From the NCBI RefSeq assembly GCF_029960665.1, contig NZ_JASBRB010000004.1:1-64000 (forward strand): a stretch of DNA of 64,000 nucleotides. Reading direction: 5' to 3'. The stretch comes from Pseudarthrobacter sp. AL07. GTDB taxonomy: Bacteria > Actinomycetota > Actinomycetes > Actinomycetales > Micrococcaceae. The notes under the pieces were generated by a model, which had not been told where the DNA came from, did no database searches, and saw only the letters and a program-made list of their open reading frames with translations. The translations under genes were made by a program, and so were the position numbers. The number at the start of each line of letters is the position of its first letter. The stretch's first letter is position 1. Below are positions 54,616-63,903 of this stretch, piece by piece.

Positions 54616-55626
54616 ATGCGCCAGATCCGCGCATTGCGAATTGCCGCCGTCGCCGCCGGCATCGCCCTGATGGCCACCGGCTGCGGTGCCACCGGCAAGA
54701 GCTCCACCGACGGCGCCAGCACCGGCGCTGCAGCAGGCCCCGTGACCGGGCTCCAGATCATGGTGCCCAACACTCCGGGCGGCGGCTACGACACTACCGC
54801 CCGCGTCGCAGCGAAGGTTCTCGACGACGAGAAGGTCGCCACCAACACGGAGGTCTTCAATCTGGCGGGTGCAGGCGGAACTGTCGGCCTGGCCCGCATC
54901 GTCAACGAAAAGGGCAACGGCGACCTCGCCATGCTCATGGGCCTGGGAGTGGTGGGCGCGAGCTACACCAACAAGTCCGAGTCCAAACTGACGGACACCA
55001 CCCCGCTGGCCCGGCTCATCGAAGAGCCCGGCGCGATCATGGTCAGTAAGAACTCCCCCTACAAATCCATCGATGACCTGGTCAGCGCATGGAAGGCTGA
55101 CCCCGGTTCCATCAGCGTCGGCGGCGGCTCCTCCCCCGGTGGACCGGACCACTTGCTGCCGATGCAGCTTGCGGGAGCCGTCGGAATTGACGCCACCAAG
55201 GTGAACTTTGTTTCCTACGACGGCGGTGGAGACCTACTCCCGGCCATCCTTGGCAATAAGGTGGGCTTCGCGGCCTCCGGCGCCGGAGAGTACCTCCAGC
55301 AGATCAAATCCGGCGATGTCCGAGTCCTGGCAACCAGCGGCACTGAGCGGCTCGAAGGCGTCGACGCACCTACGCTGAAGGAATCCGGCATCGACCTGGT
55401 GTTCAGCAACTGGCGCGGCATGGTGGCTCCTCCGGGAATCACCGAAGCCGACAAAGCCAAGCTGATTGCCGCGCTCGAAAAGATGCACGGCACCGACGCC
55501 TGGAAGGAAGCCCTTAAGAAAAACAGCTGGACTGATGCCTTCGTCACCGGTGACGAGTTCGAAACCTTCCTGACCGAGCAGGACAAGCGGGTGGCGGACG
55601 TCCTCACGAAGCTTGGCTTGGCGTGA
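54616..55626 (+). CDS. tctC: Tripartite tricarboxylate transporter binding lipoprotein
   Basis: 336 residues of the Bug/TctC family. The signal ends in the lipobox LMATGCGATG. The fold marks are MVPNTPGGGYDTTARVAA near residue 50, GAGGTVGLARI, and GGGSSPGGPDHLLPMQLA. It captures a di- or tricarboxylate (citrate or similar) for TctAB. GAAGAGGA precedes the ATG. It overlaps tctB by 4 bp. Confidence 0.93.
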   Translation: MRQIRALRIAAVAAGIALMATGCGATGKSSTDGASTGAAAGPVTGLQIMVPNTPGGGYDTTARVAAKVLDDEKVATNTEVFNLAGAGGTVGLARIVNEKGNGDLAMLMGLGVVGASYTNKSESKLTDTTPLARLIEEPGAIMVSKNSPYKSIDDLVSAWKADPGSISVGGGSSPGGPDHLLPMQLAGAVGIDATKVNFVSYDGGGDLLPAILGNKVGFAASGAGEYLQQIKSGDVRVLATSGTERLEGVDAPTLKESGIDLVFSNWRGMVAPPGITEADKAKLIAALEKMHGTDAWKEALKKNSWTDAFVTGDEFETFLTEQDKRVADVLTKLGLA

Positions 55627-56135
55627 GCTCCTTCCCAACTTCGGCGTCCAGGCTAAAAGGCCGCTCCGAGCTGGGGGTTGCCCTCCTGCTCGGAGTGGCG
55701 GGCGTCGTCGTCCTGGTCGACGCCATCGCACTGGTCACCCCGTATTCCCAGTCCGATCCGGTGGGACCGAAGACCCTGCCCTACATCATCGCGGGTCTGC
55801 TCCTGGTCTGCGCCGTCCTGCTGGCAGTCAACGTGCTGCGGGGCGGACAGGGAGAAGCCGAAGGCGGTGAGGACGTGGATCTCTCGCACCCCGCCGACTG
55901 GAAGACGGTCCTGCCACTGGTGGCAGCCTTCGTGGCCAACATCCTGCTGATCGACTGGGCGGGATGGGTGATCTCGGGAACCGTCCTGTTCTGGGGCAGC
56001 GCGTGGGCCTTGGGGAGCCGGCATTACGTCCGCGATGGCCTCATTGCCCTGGCTGTGTCCGTACTGACTTTTTACGGCTTCTACCTAGGCCTCGGCATCC
56101 CGCTGCCCGCCGGTCTCCTGGAAGGAATTCTTTAA
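55623..56135 (+). CDS. tctB: Tripartite tricarboxylate transporter small membrane subunit
   Basis: 170 residues, four membrane segments ([80 protein letters not shown]). The order, size and place between tctC and tctA identify it. It starts at GTG 55623 inside the tctC stop and ends on the first base of tctA. Confidence 0.9.
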   Translation: MSSFPTSASRLKGRSELGVALLLGVAGVVVLVDAIALVTPYSQSDPVGPKTLPYIIAGLLLVCAVLLAVNVLRGGQGEAEGGEDVDLSHPADWKTVLPLVAAFVANILLIDWAGWVISGTVLFWGSAWALGSRHYVRDGLIALAVSVLTFYGFYLGLGIPLPAGLLEGIL

Positions 56136-57739
56136 TGGACGTCTTCTCGTCCCTCATGGACGGCTTTGCCACCGCCCTGACCCCTATGAATCTCCTCTAC
56201 GCCGTTATTGGCGTGATCCTGGGTTCTGCCGTCGGCGTGCTTCCGGGCCTTGGCCCGGCCATGACCATTGCCCTGCTGCTCCCGGTCACCTACGTCCTGG
56301 AACCCACCAGCGCCTTCATTATGTTCGCTGGCATCTACTACGGCGGAATGTACGGCGGCTCCACCACGTCCATCCTCCTAAACACCCCAGGGGAATCGTC
56401 TTCTGTTGTCACCGCCATTGAAGGCAACAAGATGGCTAAAGCCGGCAGGGCCGCCCAGGCCCTGGCGACGGCAGCCATCGGCTCCTTCGTGGCAGGCACC
56501 ATCGGCACCGCACTACTGGCTGTCTTCGCACCGATCGTGGTTGAGTTCGCAGTCAGCCTGGGCTCGCCGAGCTACTTCGCCATCATGGTGCTTGCACTCC
56601 TGGCAGTGACCGCCGTCCTTGGATCTTCGCGGCTCCGGGGCTTTGCCTCGCTCGGTCTTGGGCTGGCCATAGGCCTGGTAGGCATGGATTCCGTCACCGG
56701 CCAGCGCCGCCTCACCTTCGGCCAGCCCCTGCTCGCCGATGGCCTGGACATCGTGGTGGTGGCAGTCGCCATCTTTGCGGTGGGCGAAGCACTGTGGGTT
56801 GCCGCTCATATGCGCCGCACTCCTTTGCACGTCATCCCGGTAGGCCGACCCTGGATGGGAAAACAGGACTGGAAACGGTCATGGAAGCCCTGGCTCCGCG
56901 GAACGGCATTCGGTTTCCCTTTCGGCGCACTTCCGGCCGGTGGAGCCGAGATCCCCACGTTCCTCTCCTACGTGACGGAGAAGCGCCTAAGTAAGCATCC
57001 CGAGGAGTTCGGCAAGGGAGCCATCGAAGGAGTTGCCGGACCGGAAGCAGCCAACAACGCGGCCGCCGCCGGCACCATGACGCCTCTCCTGGCCCTGGGC
57101 CTGCCCACCAATGCCACTGCCGCCGTGATGCTCGCAGCGTTTGTCCAGTTCGGCATTCAGCCGGGACCCCTCCTGTTCGCCAACGAGGGACCGCTGGTTT
57201 GGGCGCTGATCGCGAGCCTCTTTATCGGCAACTTCCTGCTCCTGCTCATCAACTTGCCCCTGGCACCGATGTGGGCAAAAATCCTGCAGCTCCCGCGGCC
57301 GTACCTGTACGCCGGGATCCTGTTCTTCGCCACGCTGGGCGCCTATTCGGTCAACCTGCAGGCTTTCGATCTGATACTCCTGCTGGTGCTCGGTGCGTTG
57401 GGATTCATGATGCGGCGTTTCGGACTCCCCGTGCTGCCGCTTATCCTGGGCGTCATCCTGGGGCCGAGGATCGAAGGACAGCTTCGCAAGAGCCTGCAGC
57501 TCAGCGCGGGTGACCCCGCCGGTCTCTTGAGCGAGCCAATCGCCGTCGGCATCTATGTCATTCTGGCGATTATTCTCGCCTTTCCGCTGCTGCTCAAGCT
57601 GTGGCGTCGGAACCGCCCGGCAGCACTGCAGGCAGGAGTGCCCGCCACGCGCTCCGGCGAATCCGAACCGACGGATGCCAGCGGCAGCACCAGCCATGGC
57701 AGCCACCGCGCCACCACTGGCGGCGACGGGGACGGCTAA
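56135..57739 (+). CDS. tctA: Tripartite tricarboxylate transporter large membrane subunit
   Basis: 534 residues, about 12 membrane segments. The two family signatures are present: [20 protein letters not shown] near residue 36 and the matching [19 protein letters not shown] in the second half; [20 protein letters not shown] is nearly invariant. A hydrophilic Ser/Thr/Gly tail ends the protein. ATG 56135 shares its A with the tctB stop (TAATG) after GGAAGGAA. Confidence 0.94.
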   Translation: MDVFSSLMDGFATALTPMNLLYAVIGVILGSAVGVLPGLGPAMTIALLLPVTYVLEPTSAFIMFAGIYYGGMYGGSTTSILLNTPGESSSVVTAIEGNKMAKAGRAAQALATAAIGSFVAGTIGTALLAVFAPIVVEFAVSLGSPSYFAIMVLALLAVTAVLGSSRLRGFASLGLGLAIGLVGMDSVTGQRRLTFGQPLLADGLDIVVVAVAIFAVGEALWVAAHMRRTPLHVIPVGRPWMGKQDWKRSWKPWLRGTAFGFPFGALPAGGAEIPTFLSYVTEKRLSKHPEEFGKGAIEGVAGPEAANNAAAAGTMTPLLALGLPTNATAAVMLAAFVQFGIQPGPLLFANEGPLVWALIASLFIGNFLLLLINLPLAPMWAKILQLPRPYLYAGILFFATLGAYSVNLQAFDLILLLVLGALGFMMRRFGLPVLPLILGVILGPRIEGQLRKSLQLSAGDPAGLLSEPIAVGIYVILAIILAFPLLLKLWRRNRPAALQAGVPATRSGESEPTDASGSTSHGSHRATTGGDGDG

Positions 57740-57820
57740 CCGGACGGCTGCCCAGTCCTGGGCATCAGCCCCGCATCCGCCCAGCAGCAGAAGATCAACT
57801 GACAGAAAAGAGGTACAGCC

Positions 57821-58222
57821 ATGACGATCGTTGTGGGATACGTCCCGACCCCCGAGGGCGAAGCGGCCCTGACCCAGGCCGTCGCCGAGGCCCGGAAGAG
57901 CAACACCACCCTGCTGGTCATCAACTCGTCCAAGGGCGATGCCCTGGTGGACAACAGGTACGCCCAGGAACCTGAGATCCAGAGCATCGAGGACCGGCTG
58001 GCCACCCAGGGCATTGACCACGTGATCAAGCAGCCGGTCCGTGGGCATGACGCGGCGGCGGAGGTACTCGACGCCGCGGAGGAGCACAACGCCGAGCTCA
58101 TCGTGATCGGCCTGCGCCGCCGCACCCCGGTGGGCAAGCTGATTATGGGCAGCACCTCGCAGCGGATCCTGCTCGAGGCTGATTGTCCCGTGCTGGCCGT
58201 CAAAGCGGGCACGGCGGGCTGA
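57821..58222 (+). CDS. Universal stress protein, single UspA domain
   Basis: 133 residues. IVVGYVPTPEGEAAL replaces the usual VGVDGS start; the nucleotide loop LRRRTPVGKLIMGSTSQRIL lacks the first Gly of G-2x-G, so ATP binding is less certain. It follows tctA by 81 bp and could share its transcript. A 17-bp-arm inverted repeat comes after the stop. Confidence 0.88.
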   Translation: MTIVVGYVPTPEGEAALTQAVAEARKSNTTLLVINSSKGDALVDNRYAQEPEIQSIEDRLATQGIDHVIKQPVRGHDAAAEVLDAAEEHNAELIVIGLRRRTPVGKLIMGSTSQRILLEADCPVLAVKAGTAG

Positions 58223-58239
58223 ACAGAGCGTTACCTTCG

Positions 58240-58300
58240 ATCCGAAGTTTGTTCGCGGGACCCCGCCCTGACGGTGCGGCCCGGCGAACAAACTTCGGAT
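58240..58300. terminator. Perfect 17-bp-arm inverted repeat after the Usp gene
   Basis: ATCCGAAGTTTGTTCGC (58240-58256) is the exact reverse complement of 58284-58300, with a GC-rich 27-nt spacer. A short TTTT overlaps the right end. It has the same design as the repeat at 9443-9507 but different sequence. Confidence 0.65.
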
Positions 58301-58403
58301 TTTGGCGTCTGGGCCCACGAGGCAGCATTCATCTGACATCCCAGGTCCTGTGTCCGGTACAGTAGATGGAGCCCTTTGGCACGAGAAACAGAAAGTTCGG
58401 CAC

Positions 58404-58649
58404 ATGACTACAGCATTTTTGGAACGTCCCCTGGCCGTCGAAGACCCGGCTTCGCTGTCCATCGACCTGCATTTTTCCACAGCGCACGAGATGCACGAAG
58501 GCCTGGATCAGGCTGTCGCCACGCTGATCGAGCCGGCTAAAGAAGCCGTCTGCGGCATCCTTGTGACGCGGCTGCGCCCGGGACGATTCACGGTGGCCCT
58601 GGACGAGTCAGTCCCCTTCGGCGAAACATACGAAAGCATTGCGGCCTGA
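58404..58649 (+). CDS. Small hypothetical protein
   Basis: 81 residues; family not recognised. LSIDLHFSTAHEMHEGLDQA and CGILVTRLRPGRFTVALD suggest a compact alpha/beta protein, cytosolic. The ATG at 58404 has only a weak AGAAAG site; an upstream in-frame start at 58302 would run into the repeat element. A strong hairpin terminator follows, which supports a real transcript. Confidence 0.6.
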   Translation: MTTAFLERPLAVEDPASLSIDLHFSTAHEMHEGLDQAVATLIEPAKEAVCGILVTRLRPGRFTVALDESVPFGETYESIAA

Positions 58650-58716
58650 GCTGATTCGGCCCCGAATCCGGGCTACGGTCCCTGCCGGGATCCAGTCCGC
58701 GATCCAACGCGATCTA

Positions 58717-58768
58717 CGCAAGAGTCCCCGCCCTCCGGCAACGGAAGGCAGGGACTCTTGTGCGTTTT
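58717..58768 (+). terminator. Rho-independent terminator of the small gene
   Basis: CGCAAGAGTCCC (58717-58728) pairs with GGGACTCTTG-T-GCG (58751-58764, one bulge), followed by TTTT. It also lies before the end of the convergent small gene at 58781. Confidence 0.75.
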
Positions 58769-58780
58769 GATGTCGCGTTC

Positions 58781-59017
58781 CTAGCTCCTGCGGACCTCTA
58801 CACCGTCGGACTTAAGGAAAAGTTCCTTCTCTGACGCGGTGGCCGGCACGAGCCACAGCACGTTCCCGCTCTGCGATACTTCTTCCACTTCGCCCGCCGC
58901 AATGACGTGCGCGTGTTTAATGATTTCCACCTGGTCACCAGCTTTGAGCGTTCCCCACTCCGAGATGGTGGCCGCATGGATATTACGCCTCGACAGGACA
59001 GCCCCGCGTGCTTTCAT
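58781..59017 (-). CDS. Small hypothetical protein (possible beta-barrel fold)
   Basis: 78 residues from ATG 59017 (AAGGGG 12 nt upstream), or 90 from GTG 59053. The sequence GDQVEIIKHAHVIAAGEVEE and VLWLVPATASEKELFL looks like a small beta protein with no signal or membrane part. Family unknown. It converges on the other small gene and lies just before the 3' end side of hutH. Confidence 0.5.
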   Translation of the reverse strand: MKARGAVLSRRNIHAATISEWGTLKAGDQVEIIKHAHVIAAGEVEEVSQSGNVLWLVPATASEKELFLKSDGVEVRRS

Positions 59018-59177
59018 TTGAACTACTACCCCTTTGTATACGTTCTGCGCCACAGCCTCTTTGATGTGACTTTCACTACACCTTTATTTCTACTACACTC
59101 CCGGCGCCGAAATGTACGTGCCGCACCATATTTCGACATTGGTTGAATTTCGTAGCAGGACTGAAGAATATTCCCGC

Positions 59178-60770
59178 TCAGGAAAGAATTCCGACGGCGG
59201 ATTCGGCGGCTGCCCGGACCTTTCCGGAGGCAACCAGACGGTCAGCCGCCTCCAGCTCCGGTGACAGGAACCGGTCGGTTCCGGGGCCTTCGACGACGGA
59301 CCGCAGCACCCCGATCACGGCAGTGCCTGCCGGGCCCGGAGTGAGCTGTCCGTCGGACAGCTGCGTCCGCATGTCGATGGCGCGGGCGCTCGTCACCAGT
59401 TCGATGGCCAGGACACGGCGGAGATTCTCCACGGCCTTGCGCAGCTTCCGGGCCGCGTGCCAGCCCATGGACACGTGGTCCTCCTGCATGGCGGAGCTGG
59501 GGATGGAATCCACCGACGCCGGGACGGCCAGTCGCTTGTTGTCCGAGACCAGCCCTGCCTGCGTGTACTGGGCGATCATCAGGCCCGAATCCACGCCCGG
59601 ATCCGCGGCGAGGAACGCCGGCAGCCCGTGCGAACGCGCCGGGTCCAGCATCCGGTCCGTCCGGCGCTCGGCGATGGAGCTGAGGTCCGCCACGGCGATG
59701 GCCAGGAAGTCCAGGACGTACGCCACGGGTGCGCCGTGGAAGTTGCCGTTGGAACTGACGCGCCTGTCGGGCAGGACCACCGGGTTGTCGATGGCCGCAG
59801 CAAGCTCACGGGAAGCCACAAGGGCGGCGTAGTCCACGGTATCGCGCGCGGCGCCGGCCACCTGGGGTGCGCAGCGCAGCGAGTAGGCGTCCTGGACCTT
59901 GGAATCCCCCACCCGGTGCGAGGCCACGATCGGGGAGTTGGAGAGCACTCGCAGCATGTTGTCTGCACTGGCGGCCTGGCCGGGGTGCGGACGCAGCGCC
60001 GCATGCAACTCCGGCACGAAGACCTGGTCCGTACCGAGCAGCGCCTCGACGCTGAGCGCGGCGGTGATATCCGCCGTCGTCAGCAGTTGGCGAAGGTCCG
60101 CGATGGCCATCAGGAGCATGCCCAGCATGCCCTCGGTGCCGTTGACCAGCGCCAGGCCTTCCTTCTCGGCGAGGACGACCGGCTCGATGCCGTGACCGGC
60201 GAGCAGCGCGGCGACAGGCGCCTCACCCCGCCCCCCGTACGTCACGCCGTCGGGCCCTTCCGCTTCCCCCTCGCCCATCAGCACCAGCGCGCAGTGGGAC
60301 AGCGGGGCGAGGTCGCCGGAGCAGCCGAGCGAGCCGAACTCGCGGACCACCGGCGTGATGCCGGCGTTGAGCACGTCAACCATGGTCTGCAGGACGACCG
60401 GACGGACGCCGGTTCGACCGGACGCGAGGGTCTTGGCGCGCAGGAACATGATGCCGCGGACCACCTCGCGTTCCACGGCCGGGCCCATGCCCGCGGCGTG
60501 GCTGCGGATCAGCGATTTCTGCAGCTGGGTGCGCAGCTCGCTGGGGATATGCCGGTTTGCCAGCGCACCGAAGCCGGTGGAGATACCGTAGGCGGGGGTC
60601 TCGCTGTGCGCCAGTTCGTCGATGTGCGCGCGGACCTTAGCCACCGTGTCCAGCGCTTCGTGGGCGATGGTCACCCGGGCGTTGTGGCGCGCGACGGCGA
60701 CAACGTCCTCAGGTGTGACTCCGGTGGAGCCGAGCGTTACGGTGAGCGCTTCGTTCGTGGCGATGGTCAT
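59178..60770 (-). CDS. hutH: Histidine ammonia-lyase
   Basis: 530 residues. It converts L-histidine to urocanate and ammonia. The MIO cofactor segment reads FGSLGCSGDLAPLSH, with Cys-Ser-Gly where many HALs have Ala-Ser-Gly. Other marks: YGISTGFGALANRHI, the active-site Tyr region, SSNGNFHGAPVAYVLDFLAI and QEDHVSMGWHAARKL. ATG 60770 follows AGGAA. It lies 71 bp after hutU on the same strand and is probably one transcript with it. Confidence 0.95.
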   Translation of the reverse strand: MTIATNEALTVTLGSTGVTPEDVVAVARHNARVTIAHEALDTVAKVRAHIDELAHSETPAYGISTGFGALANRHIPSELRTQLQKSLIRSHAAGMGPAVEREVVRGIMFLRAKTLASGRTGVRPVVLQTMVDVLNAGITPVVREFGSLGCSGDLAPLSHCALVLMGEGEAEGPDGVTYGGRGEAPVAALLAGHGIEPVVLAEKEGLALVNGTEGMLGMLLMAIADLRQLLTTADITAALSVEALLGTDQVFVPELHAALRPHPGQAASADNMLRVLSNSPIVASHRVGDSKVQDAYSLRCAPQVAGAARDTVDYAALVASRELAAAIDNPVVLPDRRVSSNGNFHGAPVAYVLDFLAIAVADLSSIAERRTDRMLDPARSHGLPAFLAADPGVDSGLMIAQYTQAGLVSDNKRLAVPASVDSIPSSAMQEDHVSMGWHAARKLRKAVENLRRVLAIELVTSARAIDMRTQLSDGQLTPGPAGTAVIGVLRSVVEGPGTDRFLSPELEAADRLVASGKVRAAAESAVGILS

Positions 60771-60782
60771 GATTCCTACTTT

Positions 60783-60814
60783 GGTGGTTGAGCCTGGGCA
60801 GGTGGTTGAGCCTG
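60783..60814. repeat. Direct repeat in the hutU-hutH gap
   Basis: GGTGGTTGAGCCTG occurs at 60783-60796 and 60801-60814; the second continues TCGAAACC. The motif resembles a dispersed element I recall from Arthrobacter and related genomes. Confidence 0.6.
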
Positions 60815-60841
60815 TCGAAACCTGGATCTTGACGGGCTCGA

Positions 60842-62539
60842 TCACCGGGCCTCGTTCATGGGGATGCGGACGCCGCGTTCTTTGGCGACGTCGAGGGCGC
60901 GGCCGTAGCCTGCGTCGGCGTGGCGGATGACGCCCATGCCGGGGTCGTTGGTGAGGAGGCGTTCGAGTTTCTGTGCGGCGAGGTCGGTGCCGTCGGCGAC
61001 GGAAACCTGGCCAGCGTGGATGGAGCGGCCGATGCCGACGCCACCGCCGTGGTGGATCGAGACCCAAGTGGCACCTGAGGCGGTGTTGAGCAGGGCGTTG
61101 AGCAGCGGCCAGTCCGCGATGGCGTCGGAGCCGTCGGCCATGGCCTCGGTTTCGCGGTATGGGGAGGCGACGGAGCCGGAGTCGAGGTGGTCGCGGCCGA
61201 TCACGATGGGCGCTCTGACCTTGCCGTCCTTGACCAGCTGGTTGAACAGCAGGCCGGCCTTGGCGCGGTCGCCGTAGCCGAGCCAGCAGATCCGGGCCGG
61301 CAGCCCTTCGAACTCCACCCGTTCCTGTGCGGCGTCGATCCAGCGGTGCAGGTGCTTGTTCTCCGGGAAGAGTTCCTTGATGGCTCTGTCCGTGACGGCG
61401 ATGTCTTCGGGATCGCCGGAGAGCGCCACCCAGCGGAACGGGCCGAGGCCCTCGCAGAACAGCGGGCGGATGTAGGCCGGGACAAAGCCGGGGAATTCGA
61501 ACGCGCGGTTGTAGCCGCCGGTGCGGGCCTCGTCGCGGATGGAGTTGCCGTAGTCGAAGACCTCGGCGCCGGCGTCCTGGAACTCGACCATGGCCTGGAC
61601 GTGCTTGGCCATCGAGGCCTGGGCCTTCTTGGTGAAGCCTTCCGGGTCGGCGGCGGCCTCGGTGTGCCACTCCTCGACCGCGATGCCTTCAGGGAGGTAG
61701 CTCAGCGGGTCGTGGGCACTGGTCTGGTCCGTGACGATGTCCACTGTGAGTTCGCCGGCGTTGTGGCGGCGCAGGATCTCGGGGAAGACCTCGGCGGCGT
61801 TGCCGACGTAGCCCACGGACCAGCCGCGGCGCTCTTCTTTGGCCTTCAGCACCTTGGCGATCGCGGCGTCGAGGTCCGTTTCCACCTCGTCGAGGTAGCG
61901 TTTGCCGGCACGGCGGCGCAGGTGGCTTTCGTCGACGTCGACGATCAGGCAGGCGCCCTCGTTCAGGGTGACGGCGAGCGGCTGGGCGCCGCCCATGCCG
62001 CCACAGCCGCCGGTGAGGGTCAAGGTTCCGGCGAGGGTGCCGTCCGCATCGCCGGCGAGCTTGCGGGCGATCGCGGCAAAGGTCTCGAAAGTGCCCTGCA
62101 GGATACCCTGGGTGCCGATGTAGATCCAGGACCCGGCGGTCATCTGTCCGTACATCATGAGGCCCTCGGCCTCGAGGCGGCGGAATTCGGGCCAGTTGGC
62201 CCAGTCACCGACAAGGTTGGAGTTGGCCAGCAGCACACGGGGTGCCCATTCGTTGGTGCGGAACACGCCCACCGGCTTGCCGGACTGGACCAGGAGCGTC
62301 TCGTCCTTTTCCATGGTTTCCAGGGTGCGGGTAATGGCGTCGAACGCGGCCCAGGACCGTACGGCGCGGCCGGTGCCGCCGTAGACAACCAGGTCTTCGG
62401 GGCGTTCGGCCACCTCGGGGTCCAGGTTGTTCATCAGCATCCGCAGCGGGGCTTCGGTCTGCCAGCTCTTGGCGGTGAGTTCGGTGCCGCGGGCTGCTTT
62501 GACCGGGCGGGCACCGGTGGTGAAATCGGCGGGTGCCAT
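60842..62539 (-). CDS. hutU: Urocanate hydratase
   Basis: 565 residues. It adds water to urocanate to give imidazolonepropionate, using tightly bound NAD+ as the electrophile. Marks: [20 protein letters not shown] (one of the most conserved starts), [40 protein letters not shown] (Rossmann-type NAD loop), and [20 protein letters not shown] near the C-terminus. ATG 62539 follows AAGGAG. First gene of the hutUH operon. Confidence 0.96.
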   Translation of the reverse strand: MAPADFTTGARPVKAARGTELTAKSWQTEAPLRMLMNNLDPEVAERPEDLVVYGGTGRAVRSWAAFDAITRTLETMEKDETLLVQSGKPVGVFRTNEWAPRVLLANSNLVGDWANWPEFRRLEAEGLMMYGQMTAGSWIYIGTQGILQGTFETFAAIARKLAGDADGTLAGTLTLTGGCGGMGGAQPLAVTLNEGACLIVDVDESHLRRRAGKRYLDEVETDLDAAIAKVLKAKEERRGWSVGYVGNAAEVFPEILRRHNAGELTVDIVTDQTSAHDPLSYLPEGIAVEEWHTEAAADPEGFTKKAQASMAKHVQAMVEFQDAGAEVFDYGNSIRDEARTGGYNRAFEFPGFVPAYIRPLFCEGLGPFRWVALSGDPEDIAVTDRAIKELFPENKHLHRWIDAAQERVEFEGLPARICWLGYGDRAKAGLLFNQLVKDGKVRAPIVIGRDHLDSGSVASPYRETEAMADGSDAIADWPLLNALLNTASGATWVSIHHGGGVGIGRSIHAGQVSVADGTDLAAQKLERLLTNDPGMGVIRHADAGYGRALDVAKERGVRIPMNEAR

Positions 62540-62595
62540 GAGGGCTCCTTTGTGTTCTGGCGAGTGGTTCGCGGTGATGGGAAGAGGTTCTGTCT

Positions 62596-62623
62596 CTACT
62601 AAAGCCCCTTTACGGCTGGTCAA
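62596..62623 (-). promoter_or_regulatory. Candidate hutUH promoter
   Basis: On the minus strand, TTGACC (complement of 62618-62623), a 16-bp spacer and TAGTAG (complement of 62596-62601). The start of transcription would be about 50 bp before hutU. Confidence 0.5.
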
Positions 62624-62643
62624 AAAGGGCTTTCGGAGGGGTG

Positions 62644-62661
62644 GTGTCCGGGATTCCAGAC
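62644..62661. promoter_or_regulatory. Candidate IclR-type operator upstream of hutUH
   Basis: GTGTCCGGGATTCCAGAC, about 20 bp upstream of the hutUH -35 box. A near copy (16 of 18 bases) lies before the IclR gene at 63695. Confidence 0.6.
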
Positions 62662-62678
62662 CTGCGCCATTTCCCTGT

Positions 62679-62735
62679 TGCTCTATCAGATCCGGTCGCC
62701 AAACCGCTCGAACGGGAACCGAAAGTGATAGAGCA
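62679..62735. repeat. Inverted repeat between hutU promoter and IclR stop
   Basis: TGCTCTATCA (62679-62688) and TGATAGAGCA (62726-62735), perfect 10-bp arms with a 37-nt spacer whose edges partly extend the symmetry (ACCGGATC / ACCGAAAG). Possibly a terminator of the IclR gene or a REP-like element. Confidence 0.5.
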
Positions 62736-62752
62736 TGGCTCCGGTGGCGGCG

Positions 62753-63661
62753 CTACTTGGCCGCGCGGCCGTGGATGCGCACCGACAGCTCGTCCGCTAC
62801 TTTCTGGACCCGCGCGGCGAGCGCCGGCCATTGGTCCGCCGGCAATTTGTCCTCGAGGAACGTGACGGCGACTGCCGCCGTCGGCCATCCCACGTGGTCC
62901 GTAACAGCGGCGGCGATCGAGCCGAAGCCGGGCGTCACCTCGCCGTGCTCGGTGGCGTAGCCGCGCTGCCTGACCCCGTCAAGGTGCGAGGACAGCGCGG
63001 AGTACTTCATGATGGCGCCCTCCACCTCATGCCGGGCAGTGAAGGCCTCGGCATTCGGGTAAAGCGCACGGACCTGGGACTTGGGCAATGCCGCGAGGAT
63101 GGCGCGTCCGCTGGCGGTGAGGTGGCTGGGGAGCCGGACGCCGACGTCGGTGACCAGGGACGGGCGATTCTTGGCCCGCTCTTCCACGATGTACAGCACG
63201 TCGCGCCCATGGAGCACCGCCAGGTGCGCGCTCTCGCCGATCACATCCACCAGCGATGCCAGCAGCGGCCGGCCCAGGCGGGACAGCGGTTCCTGCCGCG
63301 AATACGCCGAGCTCAGCTCGAAGGCACTGATCCCCAGCCCGTAGCGCTGCTCCTCGTGCAGGTGGAGGACAAAACCGTTCGCCTCCATTACCCCGAGCAG
63401 GTGGTAAACGCTTGAGCGCGGCAATCCCAAGGACGTCGCAATGCTCGACGCCGCCATCGGCCCCCGCTTCGAGGCCAGTAGTTTGAGGATACGAAGGGTG
63501 TTCTCGGCAGCGGGGACTTTGGACGTCGCCCTTGGTTCGCTGCCCACCTCAGGCCTGGTTTCCGTTCTCGACACCACTGCACTCGACTCCACTGTGCCCT
63601 CCGTCAATTCTCGCGGGGGATCCGGCCGTGTCCGGGATCCCGTACTTAACCTTGCGCCCAT
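62753..63661 (-). CDS. IclR-family regulator, probable hut repressor
   Basis: 302 residues from ATG 63661, which follows AGAGGA with 7-nt spacing (ATG 63682 is an alternative). A 55-residue polar N-terminal tail precedes the winged helix (AASSIATSLGLPRSSVYHLL) and the effector domain (GESAHLAVLHGRDVLYIVEE; LTASGRAILAALPKSQVRAL; GYATEHGEVTPGFGSIAAAV). Similar 18-bp sites before hutU and before this gene imply control of hutUH and of itself. Urocanate would be the expected inducer; that is inference. Confidence 0.88.
   Translation of the reverse strand: MGARLSTGSRTRPDPPRELTEGTVESSAVVSRTETRPEVGSEPRATSKVPAAENTLRILKLLASKRGPMAASSIATSLGLPRSSVYHLLGVMEANGFVLHLHEEQRYGLGISAFELSSAYSRQEPLSRLGRPLLASLVDVIGESAHLAVLHGRDVLYIVEERAKNRPSLVTDVGVRLPSHLTASGRAILAALPKSQVRALYPNAEAFTARHEVEGAIMKYSALSSHLDGVRQRGYATEHGEVTPGFGSIAAAVTDHVGWPTAAVAVTFLEDKLPADQWPALAARVQKVADELSVRIHGRAAK
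63628..63645. promoter_or_regulatory. Weaker copy of the hut operator word inside the IclR gene
   Basis: GTGTCCGGGATCCCGTAC shares 15 of 18 bases with the site at 62644. It falls in the first codons of the IclR gene. Confidence 0.35.
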
Positions 63662-63694
63662 GGATGGTCCTCTTTCTGCCATCAAAATACAAAC

Positions 63695-63714
63695 GTGTCC
63701 GGAATACCAGACAC
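63695..63714. promoter_or_regulatory. Candidate IclR-type operator before the regulator gene
   Basis: GTGTCCGGAATACCAGACAC, with TGTC...GACA outer symmetry, 34 bp upstream of ATG 63661. It matches the hutU-side site at 16 of 18 shared positions. Confidence 0.6.
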
Positions 63715-63776
63715 TTGCCTTGGGTGGGGTTCGGTCCAAAGTTGGCTGGGACGGGCCGGTCGTAGGCTGAAGCGTA

Positions 63777-63903
63777 TGGCCTCAGCCAGCGATATCCTTG
63801 CCGCGTACGATTCCCAGCTCCGCCAGCTGGTTCCGCCAACGATTCCGGCAGGCCACGACTATCAGCTGCTGGGCACCCTCTTGCGCGTGACCGGACAGCG
63901 GCG
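63777..63903 (+). pseudogene. GNAT-like acetyltransferase N-terminal fragment
   Basis: From ATG 63777 the frame gives MASASDILAAYDSQLRQ and LLGTLLRVTGQRRG, which resembles the start of a GNAT family in this group (AYD-QLR, then G-LLRVTG). It breaks at 63904 or so, where HxlR sequence begins in another frame. The family call is tentative. Confidence 0.5.
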
